Positions 1-6,904 of a stretch of 11,807 nt of DNA are shown here, one piece after another. The DNA comes from Ophiocordyceps camponoti-saundersi (nom. inval.). Lineage: Eukaryota; Ascomycota; Sordariomycetes; Hypocreales; Ophiocordycipitaceae. Numbering within the stretch: the stretch's first letter is position 1; the number at the start of each line of letters is the position of its first letter. The notes beneath the pieces were generated by a model. The model searched no databases. It had not been told where the DNA came from and was given only the letters and a program-made list of their open reading frames with translations. The stretch spans positions 1-11,807 of the forward strand of contig PDHQ01000676.1 in assembly GCA_003339415.1 (NCBI GenBank), in the 5' to 3' direction. The position numbers were made by a program, and so were the translations under genes.

Positions 1-480
1 ATCCCCTAAGGGATAAACCCGTTAACTGCTCTTCTTATCCCCTAAGGGATAAACTTATTAACTGCTCTTCTTATCCCCTAAGGGATAAACTTATTAACTG
101 CTCTTCTTATCCCCTAGGGGATAAACCTATTAACTGCTCTTCTTATCCCCTAAGGGATAAACCTGTTAACTGCTCTTCTTATCCCCTAAGGGATAAACCC
201 GTTAACTATTCTTCTTATCCCTTAAGGGATAAACCCGTTAACTACTCTTCTTATCCCCTAAGAGATAAACTTATTAACTGCTCTTCTTATCCCTTAGGGG
301 ATAAACTTATTAACTGCTCTTCTTATCCCCTAAAGGATAAACTTATTAACTACTCTTCTTCTCCCCTAGGGGATAAACTTATTAACTGCTTTTCTTATCC
401 TTTAGGGGATAAACTTATTAACTACTCTTCTTATCCCCTAAGGGATAAACCCGTTAACTGCTCTCCTTATCCCTTAGGGG
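1..480. repeat. 36-bp minisatellite, first uninterrupted block (13.3 units)
   Basis: Units beginning ATCCCC recur exactly every 36 bases (1, 37, 73, 109 and so on to 469) with no indel. The consensus is a palindromic core TTATCCCCTAGGGGATAA, then AC, a variable CCG/CTG/CTA/TTA triplet, TTAACTGCTC and TTC. Differences between units are transitions. Some units, such as the one at 109, carry the perfect 18-bp palindrome, while most have one or two transitions in its centre. The period is exactly 12 codons, and the plus frame beginning at base 3 has no stop until 531. No start codon is present, so I treat the block as satellite DNA rather than a gene. Confidence 0.97.
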
Positions 481-2448
481 ATAAATACCTATTATCTCGG
501 GTATATCGTCGTCGTCCTGCACGGTATAGTTAATCTCCTTATCCTTTCGCACCTACGTTAACGAAATATAGGACTTAACTCCCGCTCCTCGGACTAAGAT
601 ACGAATAAGACGCGTCTCTTTAGTCTGCCCGAAGCGCTACACGCGATAGTTAGCTTACTTCTCTTTAGTTATTTTCTACGGGACTAACTTATTAACTGCC
701 TTTCTTATCCCCTAAGGGATAAACCCGTTAATTACTTTTCTTATCCCCTAAGGGATAAACTTATTAACTGCTCTCCTTATCCCTTAGGGGATAAATACTT
801 ATTATCTTAGGTATATTATCGTCGTCCTATACGGTATAGTTAATCTCCTTATCTTTTCGCACTTACGTTAACGAAATATAAAACTCGACTCCCGCTCCTC
901 GGACTAAGATATAGATAAGACGCGTCTTTTTAGTTTACCCGAAGCGCTATACGCGATAGTTAGCTTACTTCTCTCTAATTATCTTCTACGGGACTAACCC
1001 GTTAACTGCCTTTCTTATCCCCTAAGGGATAAACCTATTAACTACTTTTCTTATCCCCTAAGGGATAAACTTATTAACTGCTCTCCTTATCCCCTAGGGG
1101 ATAAATACTTATCGTCTCGGGTATATCGTTATTATCCTATACGGTATAGTTAATCTCCTTATCTTTTCGCACCTATATCGACGAAATATAGGACTCGACT
1201 CCTGCTCCTCGGACTAAGATACGGACGAGATGCGTCTTTTTAGTCTGCTCGAAGCGCTATACGCGATAGTTAGCTTACTTCTCTCTAGTTATCTTCTACG
1301 GGATTAACCTATTAACTGCCTTTCTTATCCCCTAAGGGATAAACTTATTAGCTACTTTTCTTATCCCTTAGGGGATAAACTTATTAACTGCTCTCCTTAT
1401 CCCTTAGGGGATAAACTTATTAACTGCTCTTCTTATCCCCTAAGGGATAAACCTATTAACTACTCTCCTTATCCCTTAGGGGATAAATACCTATCGTCTT
1501 AGGTATATCGTCGTCGTTCTATATAGTATAGTTAATCTTTTTATCTTTTCGCACCTACGTCGACGAAATATAGGACTTAACTCCCGCTCCTTAGACTAAG
1601 ATACGGACGAGATATATCTTTTTAGTCTGCCCGAAGCGCTATACGCGATAGTTAGCTTACTTCTCTCTAGTTATCTTCTATAAGATTAACCTATTAACTG
1701 CTCTTCTTATCCTTTAGGGGATAAACTTATTAACTACTTTCCTTATCCCTTAGGGGATAAATACCTATCGTTTCGGGTATATCGTCGTCGTCCTATACGG
1801 TATAGTTAATCTCCTTACCTTTTCGCACCTACGTCGACGAAATATAGGACTTAACTCCCGCTCCTCGGACTAAGATACGGATAAAACGCGTCTCTTTAGT
1901 CTACCCGAAACGCTATACGCGATAGTTAGCTTACTTCTCTCTAGTTATCTTCTACGGGACTAACCTATTAACTACTCTTCTTATCCCTTAGGGGATAAAC
2001 TTATTAATTACTCTCCTTATCCCTTAAGGGATAAATACTTATCGTCTCGGGTATATCGTTATTATCCTATATAGTATAGTTAATCTCCTTATCTTTTCGC
2101 ACCTATATCGATAAAATATAAAACTTAACTCCCGCTTCTTAAACTAAGATATAAATAAGACGCGTCTTTTTAGTCTACCCGAAGCGTTATACGCGATAGT
2201 TAGCTTACTTCTCTCTAGTTATCTTCTACGAGATTAACCCGTTAACTACTTTTCTTATCCCCTAAGGGATAAACCCGTTAACTGCTTTTCTTATCCCCTA
2301 AGGGATAAACTTATTAACTGCTCTTCTTATCCCCTAAGAGATAAACTTATTAACTACTCTTCTTATCCCCTAAAAGATAAACTTATTAACTACTCTTCTT
2401 ATCCCCTAAGGGATAAACCCGTTAATTACTCTCCTTATCCCCTAGGGG
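481..2448. repeat. higher-order repeat: six 202-bp units alternating with 36-bp units
   Basis: A long unit opening with ATAAATAC starts at 481, 791, 1101, 1483, 1757 and 2031, and the next copy is at 2449. The spacings are 310, 310, 382, 274, 274 and 418 bases. These equal 202 plus 3, 3, 5, 2, 2 and 6 units of 36. The long unit contains a GGTATAGTTAATCTCCTTATC block, a TTTTCGCACCTACG block, CTCCCGCTCCTCGGACTAAGATA, and a 31-bp segment bounded by ACGCG on both sides. It ends near TCTACGGGACTAAC. The 36-bp unit just before a long unit usually carries CTCTCC instead of CTCTTC. Copies differ almost only by C/T and G/A changes. This fits unequal crossing over in whole units followed by RIP. Confidence 0.95.
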
Positions 2449-2669
2449 ATAAATACCTATCGTCTCGGGTATATTATCGTTATCCTATACGGTATAGTTA
2501 ATCTCCTTATCTTTTCGTACCTACGTCGATAAAATATAAGACTCGACTTCCGCTTCTCGGACTAAGATACGGATAAGACGCGTCTCTTTCGTCTGCCCGA
2601 AGCGCTATACGCTGCCCTTTTTATCCCTAAGGGATAAACCTATTAACTCCTCTTCTTATCCTCTAGGGG
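2449..2669. repeat. truncated long unit (copy 7) plus 36-bp units
   Basis: Copy 7 follows the 202-bp consensus up to GCGCTATACGC near 2612, then jumps directly to CTGCCCTTTTTATCCC, which is the start of the following 36-bp block. About 52 bases of the long-unit tail are missing, and the next 36-bp unit lacks one C. Together these explain why the next copy begins 221 bases later instead of 274. Copy 7 shares TTTCGTCTGCC with the 31-bp expansion downstream, where copies 1-6 have TTTAGTCTGCC. That C/A transversion marks copies 7 and 8 as a subfamily. Confidence 0.85.
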
Positions 2670-3035
2670 ATAAATACCTATTATCTCCGGTATATAATCG
2701 TTATCCTATATAGTATAGTTAATCTCCTTATCCTTTCGTACCTACGTCGACGAAATATAGGACTTAACTTCCGCTCCTTAAACTAAGATACGGACGAGAC
2801 GCGTCTCTTTAGTTTACCTAAAGCGCTGCACGCTTCTCTTTCGTTTATCCGAAATACTGCACGCGTCTCTTTCGTCTATCTAAAACGCTATACGCGTCTC
2901 TTTCGTCTGCCCGAAATACTACACGCGTCTCTTTCGTTTTTCCGAAACGCTACACGCGTCTCTTTCCTCTACCCGAAACGCTATATATTATAGCTACGAT
3001 ATTTCGCTTACTTCTCCTTCGTTATTTTCCACTAT
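2670..3035. repeat. long unit copy 8 with internal 31-bp expansion; end of array
   Basis: The unit opens ATAAATACC at 2670 and follows the 202-bp consensus to about 2798. It then enters a 31-bp tandem array (2799-2984). After that, a diverged version of the normal unit tail is seen at 3006-3032, GCTTACTTCTCCTTCGTTAT and onward, comparable with GCTTACTTCTCTTTAGTTAT in other copies. This marks the right edge of the satellite. The minus-strand relic reading frame from 3000-4400 continues into this tail. Confidence 0.8.
2799..2984. repeat. 31-bp tandem repeat, six copies
   Basis: Copies start at 2799, 2830, 2861, 2892, 2923 and 2954, exactly 31 bases apart. Each opens ACGCGTCTCTTT (ACGCTTCTCTTT in the second) and ends near GAAACGCTAT or GAAATACTAC. 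The monomer is the segment that occurs once in each normal 202-bp unit between two ACGCG words. The array therefore looks like an expansion by slippage or unequal exchange between those short direct repeats. Confidence 0.95.
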
Positions 3036-3522
3036 AGGTTTATAGTAATAATACGATTCGCTAACGTAAAGTTTAGACCTTCTCCGCCGGTTCTTATTAT
3101 AGAGACCTACTATAGGAGGTATAATAAGTATAGTAATAGATAATATATTCTTTAGAGATAGCCTTATATAGGTAGGTAGGTAAGCTAGGATATATATCTT
3201 ATATATACGTTACGTATTTATAGTTACGTAGCCTGCGGCTATACCTGCGATTTACTAACTAATTAGCTACTAGGGATATCTAAATATCTCTTTCTCTTAC
3301 GTACGCACGCACTAGTTCCTCCTTAGTTTCGTCTTTAGTAAAGTTACTAATCGCCTCGTTTATCTAAGTTTATATTATTACGCGTAAATAATAGTAGAAA
3401 GATATATTCGCCTTCTATAATATATATCTTAATACTTAAGGGATCGAGTTAATAAATTCGGCAAATACTACTCGTAAGATATTCGCTTTTAATAAGCGAG
3501 CTAGTCGCTTAGCTATTTACGG

Positions 3523-3561
3523 CATAACCCCGGGATAACCCCGGTAGAAGTTATAACCCCG
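3523..3561. repeat. three ATAACCCC words within 39 bp
   Basis: ATAACCCC occurs three times, the first two separated by GGG and the third after a 12-base spacer. On the minus strand it reads CGGGGTTAT repeatedly and gives the peptide pattern RGY..YRGY in the relic frame. It may simply be repeated codons in the former gene. Confidence 0.6.
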
Positions 3562-3886
3562 CTTAATCCTTTCCTCGGCTAGAGTTATACTCGCCTAAGC
3601 TCCGGTTAGGCAAGATAGGGGAAATATATATATAAGTAAGTTTATTATAAAAGGACTCGGCACCTATCTTAGGGCCGTCTATAGGTAGCGACTATAAGCT
3701 ACCTCTTACTAAGGTTATAATCTTAGACGGATTCTAATAGAATTAGAATATTACGTTAAATAAAGAATAAACCGAGTAATTAATTTATATATCTAAGAGT
3801 TAGAACGTAGGTAAGTATATTATATATATATTTATATAAACTATAAATATAGAGAGCTTAACCTCCGACCCTTAGGCTTAGAGGCC

Positions 3887-3918
3887 TTCCTTATATATAT
3901 AATATATATATATATATA
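3887..3918. repeat. TA-dinucleotide tract
   Basis: A nearly pure run of alternating T and A with one AA interruption. Runs of this kind are expected where RIP has converted CA and TG to TA. A shorter tract lies at 4617-4631. Confidence 0.85.
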
Positions 3919-4237
3919 AAAATAGCGGTCCTTAAAGAAAGGCTCTTAAGAATAAAGATACTAGCTTCTAAGCTAGCGATATACTAAGTAGGAGTATTCT
4001 ATCGTTACTAGGGAATCTAAACGAATATATATATCTTTATATTAGAGTTTTCCTTCTACGTTTAATAACCCCCTTAATTATATCCTACCTACTTATAGTT
4101 ATATAAATTAGAGTCGGTTCTTCCTTTCTAATATTACCCTCGTAGCTACGGGGCTAGGGACTAACTAAAATAGTAATAGAGTATTCTTATAAAAGCAACT
4201 TATTATAAGGTTAATAGTAGCACTAATAAAGGTATTA

Positions 4238-4392
4238 AAATTCCTAATACTTATAACTATAATAATAATTCTGCTAGGTCTATTTTATAAGGCTATGCCC
4301 TAAGAAGTAAGGTCGGCAGCGCTAACTAACTAAGAGGGAGGTCTATAAGGTAGGCCCCTATAATATAACTTAAGATCTTCGCTATAGCATTT
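4238..4392. repeat. direct repeat of about 155 bp, copy 1
   Basis: This copy matches 4945-5097 in the same orientation at an offset of about 707 bases. The core (4271-4356) shares CTGCTAGGTCT and an exact 25-bp match at 4317-4341 (counterpart 5024-5048). Outside the core the similarity weakens and shows indels. In the relic frames both copies encode the same local peptide, GLPYRPPS followed by LVSAA. It could be a duplicated exon or domain, or the remnant of terminal repeats of a small retroelement. It is not long enough to decide. Confidence 0.8.
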
Positions 4393-4616
4393 GCTAATAT
4401 ACGTACCGTAACTACTTAGAACTTAGATAATATCTACGTATAATAGGAACTAAGGAAGTATAGTTATCCCCTGCTTAAGACTAGCGTAACTTCGGATAGA
4501 TAACTTATAATAAATAAGCTCTCTAACGTAACGAATCGGGCCTATAAGCTAGCCGACCTTATTAAGTAAGAGGTCTTCCCCTAAGCCTTATAGTTTTTCC
4601 TCTCTAATAAATAGTC

Positions 4617-4631
4617 TATATATATATATAT
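4617..4631. repeat. TA-dinucleotide tract
   Basis: Fifteen bases of alternating TA ending in ATGCC. Likely slippage in RIP-generated TA sequence. Confidence 0.8.
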
Positions 4632-4944
4632 GCCTAGATACTTATATAGGCTACTAGTATAATATAGTATATCTTATATATACTACTTATAAGATTAACT
4701 ATATATATTAGCCCGCTCTTCTTATACTTAGTAGTTTATTTCTCTTTTAGTCTAAGCCTCTAAGGTACTAACTACTAATCGATAAACTTCTCTCCGGGCA
4801 TTCCTCGAGCTAGTTAAGTAAAAATTATAGTTATAGCGGCCGTTATTTTCGTGCTCGGCACTAGAGGAAATTTAGGATACTTAGCGCTTAGTACTAAAAA
4901 AGCTATTCCTATATCTTATATAGCGAAAGGCAGCCTCGATAAAT

Positions 4945-5097
4945 ATAGTAATATTCCTAATATAATAACTATAATTCTGCTAGGTCTGTGTGGCAAGGCT
5001 AGGGCCTTAGGAAGTAGGGCTAGCAGCGCTAACTAACTAAGAGGGAGGCCTATAAGGTAGGCCGTATAATACTAGATACTTCCGCGCTATAATAACG
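4945..5097. repeat. direct repeat of about 155 bp, copy 2
   Basis: Partner of 4238-4392. This copy keeps words such as CTGTGTGGCAAGG that contain TG outside the TGC context, so it has been mutated less than copy 1, where the same stretch reads CTATTTTATAAGG. That makes it the better guide to the ancestral sequence. Confidence 0.8.
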
Positions 5098-5214
5098 CCT
5101 TTGCTATCCTTCCCTATTTCCCCGAACAGCTTATCGGCAGTTGCCTTAAAGTAAATAGAATCTAGCGTTTTCACTATAGTCGTACTATCGACTACCTTAC
5201 CGTATTCTTTAACG

Positions 5215-5880
5215 CTACTAGTTATAGGCCCGAACTACTAGTTATTCTTACCTTTATTAATACGTCTTCTTAAAAGTTCTGCTATAGTTCGATATAGGGT
5301 AGCCGATAAACTAAATATACGGGAACAGCTCTAAGGACGATTTATTAGTATATCTCGTTTCTCTTAGCGTGATTAGCTAACTAGACGACGAACTTAAAGC
5401 CGAGTTTGCTAACGATCTCTTAGTTAATGCCCGTTATATTTGCTCCGTAGCAGGTAATATTCTTTCTTAGCTATTAGAAAGATATCGATTAGTTATTATT
5501 ATCCTTAGCTAAGAAGCATTTTACTTACTTAGACTTAATATTATTAAGGAATCTTACGATACCTCGCAGCCTTATGCTGCCCCTATAGCCTCGTCCTAAT
5601 ATATATACGGCTTACCCGAGTTATAAGGACCCTTTATACGAGATCCTTCTTATCTTATAACTCCCTACTCTACCTTTTATATTCCTTATTTATTACTTTA
5701 TACGTTCGAATAGGTATTTAGTCTTTAGATATCTACCCTCTTCGTACGTCGCGTACGAGAGGGTATCGCGATAATAAGTATACTCTTTTTTAGGATCCCT
5801 CAATACTAGTATCGGATAGCCTATCTAATAGATATATCTTTAATCTCGTCGGTATAATCGCGCTTACTAGAGCGCTATTA
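5215..5880 (-). pseudogene. RIP-degenerate coding relic, N-terminal part of block 1
   Basis: Family not recognised. The minus-strand frame with lowest codon coordinate 2 mod 3 gives protein-like stretches such as RDPKKEYTYYRDTLSYATYE (near 5735-5800) and LANHAKRNEIY (near 5350-5390). TAA/TAG interrupt it. At about 5215-5260 the best reading moves to another frame. A GGTAAG there could be a decayed 5' splice site, but an indel is equally possible. The start is not identifiable. A purine run on the plus strand at about 5949-5967 (pyrimidine-rich on the minus strand) lies upstream, as is common ahead of fungal start codons. Confidence 0.35.
5734..5765. repeat. inverted repeat (hairpin), 15/14-nt arms, 3-nt loop
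   Basis: TACCCTCTTCGTACG is followed by TCG and then CGTACGAGAGGGTA. The right arm is the exact reverse complement of the left arm apart from one extra T in the left arm. No T-tract follows, so a bacterial-type terminator is not implied. It lies inside the minus-strand relic. Confidence 0.85.
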
Positions 5881-6069
5881 CTATAGAAGGTAACGAATAA
5901 GTATAATAATTTTATACCTATAATAATAAAGAAGCTAACTTAGCTACCGAGCTATAGGGATAAAGAAGAAGAGGCCTCCTAGTTTCGCGGGAGTAACGGG
6001 CACTCCTGCTTATATACACACATAGCCCTCGCAGAGAAGACCGTCTTAAGGAAGTATATAGGACTATCC

Positions 6070-6093
6070 GGTCCGTATAGGCCTATAGGGACC
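6070..6093. repeat. 24-bp near-perfect palindrome
   Basis: GGTCCGTATAGG is followed by CCTATAGGGACC. The two 12-base halves are reverse complements except at one position. It lies within the less mutated island next to CCGGGTCGTACGGGCCGG, which has CCG and CGG half-sites of the kind bound by Zn2Cys6 regulators. Regulatory use is speculation. Confidence 0.75.
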
Positions 6094-6294
6094 TGCCGGG
6101 TCGTACGGGCCGGTTAGGACTGCAGGGTCTAGAAAGGTTGTTTAATCTCACCTACCTAATTTAATAGATCTGATTAATTAGTATTCGCTTAGCTAGAGGG
6201 GGCTAAAGGACCTAGGAAGGGTCAGATTTATACTTATAAGAAGGGGTCGATTTCCTACCCTTAGCAAGAAGACCTAAGGCAGCCGTGAGCCCTT

Positions 6295-6304
6295 CTATAT
6301 AAAG
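6295..6304 (+). promoter_or_regulatory. TATA-like box (CTATATAAAG)
   Basis: A good TATA-box match in the less mutated island, about 120 bases upstream of a strong pyrimidine tract. TA-rich words are common in RIP DNA, but this one sits in sequence that has largely escaped RIP. It would drive transcription to the right. Confidence 0.35.
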
Positions 6305-6421
6305 TTAGTCGCCGTAAGCGCATTCGGACCTAGCAAGGTAGGGCTACCTGCTACGGATTCCTTCCTCCCTTAGCCCCTTTAATTCTACGTCTTTTGAATT
6401 TCTAGGAATTATACGGAATTA

Positions 6422-6467
6422 CCCCTTTATCCCTTTTTCCCTTTTTCTTCTTCTTTTTCCTTTCTTC
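6422..6467 (+). promoter_or_regulatory. pyrimidine (CT) tract
   Basis: Almost uninterrupted C/T (CCCCTTTATCCCTTTTTCCC and onward to TTTCTTC). CT tracts of this kind are common just upstream of transcription or translation starts in filamentous fungi. It follows the TATA-like box on the same strand, supporting a rightward promoter now decayed. Confidence 0.45.
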
Positions 6468-6509
6468 GGGAGTGTCCTTTTAACCCCGCTAAACTAGCTT
6501 AGTTACGTG

Positions 6510-6904
6510 AGTGCCTGCCAGGTTTATCCTTAATAGTAGGCTTTATCTATAATTACTCTTTAGCCCGACTACTTTTATAGTAAGAGAAATCCTAAATTAT
6601 TTTATAGCTCCTTCTCGAAGGATTTATAGTTATGCTAGGAAGCTTATTTATAAACTTATTACTTAGATAGCTCTAAAGTAACTCCTTAAATCTTATAATA
6701 CTATTATAAGTTCTTATCGTTAGATTCTATCTATAAAATATCTTTATAAAATATACTATAACCTAATTTTCTACTATAAGCTATTAGGCGTATAGTCTTA
6801 CTTATTATAGCGTTTAACCCTATAGGAAATTTACTCGAGTAATATTTCTATATCTCTAAGATTTAGCTAAATACTACGCTAGTATTTAGTACTAATACTA
6901 AGGT
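6510..6904 (+). pseudogene. possible RIP-degenerate coding relic, strand uncertain
   Basis: Downstream of the TATA-like box and CT tract, a plus-strand frame reads passably (for example SPTTFIVREILNYFIAPSRR near 6570-6625) with TAA/TAG interruptions. The minus strand over 6450-6750 is equally plausible, with charged stretches such as NPSREGAIK. No family is recognised. I favour plus only because of the upstream promoter-like elements. If neither is right, the segment is featureless RIP DNA up to the array at 6905. Confidence 0.2.

Larger units (their letters stand above)
3000..4400 (-). pseudogene. RIP-degenerate coding relic, C-terminal part of block 1
   Basis: Family not recognised. The minus-strand frame whose codons have lowest coordinate 1 mod 3 (for example CAT at 3523-3525) gives a protein-like reading across about 460 codons. 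It includes short stretches such as TKDETKEELVRAYVRERDI (near 3265-3330), LAEERIKRGYNFYRGYPG (near 3530-3590) and VEGKL (near 4046-4060). Interruptions are TAA or TAG, plausible as former Gln or Trp codons. TGA is also depleted here, so that alone proves nothing; the support is the charged, codon-like pattern. No start or end can be fixed. The frame runs on into satellite copy 8, and near 4370-4450 the best reading moves to another frame. It could be one gene with the next two relics, broken by indels or introns. Confidence 0.42.
4400..5215 (-). pseudogene. RIP-degenerate coding relic, middle part of block 1
   Basis: Family not recognised. The minus-strand frame with lowest codon coordinate 0 mod 3 reads as protein-like from about 5215 to 4400. 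Examples are SSVKEYGKVVDSTTIVKTLD (near 5140-5210), FKATADKLFGEIGKD (near 5100-5150) and YLLERKNYKA (near 4575-4610). Stops are TAA/TAG at a density of about one per 15-20 codons. It contains the better preserved copy of the duplicated segment (4945-5097). A 61-codon plus-strand ORF at 4851-5036 lies antisense to it. The adjacent frames on both sides suggest one larger gene interrupted by frameshifts or introns, but this is inference. Confidence 0.38.
5990..6420. promoter_or_regulatory. less RIP-mutated, dyad-rich island (promoter or LTR-like)
   Basis: Unlike its surroundings, this stretch keeps CA and TG in several contexts (ACACACATA, GTTGTTTAATCTCACC, CTGATTAATT, GGTCAGA, TTTTGAATT). It is GC-richer, with clustered CCGG, CGG and GGCC words at 6061-6125. 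It contains the 24-bp near-palindrome at 6070-6093, a TATA-like box at 6295-6304, and abuts a pyrimidine tract at 6422-6467. To its left the minus-strand relic begins; to its right lies possible plus-strand coding. It could be a divergent promoter or a solo LTR inserted later. I could not define TG..CA ends or a target-site duplication. Confidence 0.4.

Noticed and set aside
1..480. CRISPR-like array
   Set aside because: The 36-bp period resembles a CRISPR repeat length, but there are no unique spacers: the units are contiguous. The composition and RIP signature are fungal.
1..480. Telomere repeat (CCCTAA/TTAGGG)
   Set aside because: The hexamer occurs once per 36-bp unit as part of the palindromic core, not in tandem. 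It gives no evidence of a chromosome end, though a subtelomeric position is not excluded.
1..480. GATA-factor sites (GGATAA)
   Set aside because: The base before GATA is G, outside the usual HGATAR consensus, and the word is part of the palindrome. There is no reason to call regulation.
4381..4480. Reverse-transcriptase YxDD-like string in the minus translation near 4440 (LLYVDII)
   Set aside because: The second Asp is missing, and no other RT blocks are found in order around it. The best frame here is a different one.
4851..5036. 61-codon ATG-initiated plus-strand ORF
   Set aside because: It lies antisense to the relic reading on the minus strand, overlaps the duplicated segment, whose other copy (4238-4392) has no matching open frame, and has no recognisable motif. 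It is open mainly because this copy is less mutated.
4238..5097. LTR retrotransposon bounded by the two 155-bp repeats
   Set aside because: The internal distance is only about 550 bp. No TG..CA ends, primer-binding site, polypurine tract or target-site duplication could be seen.
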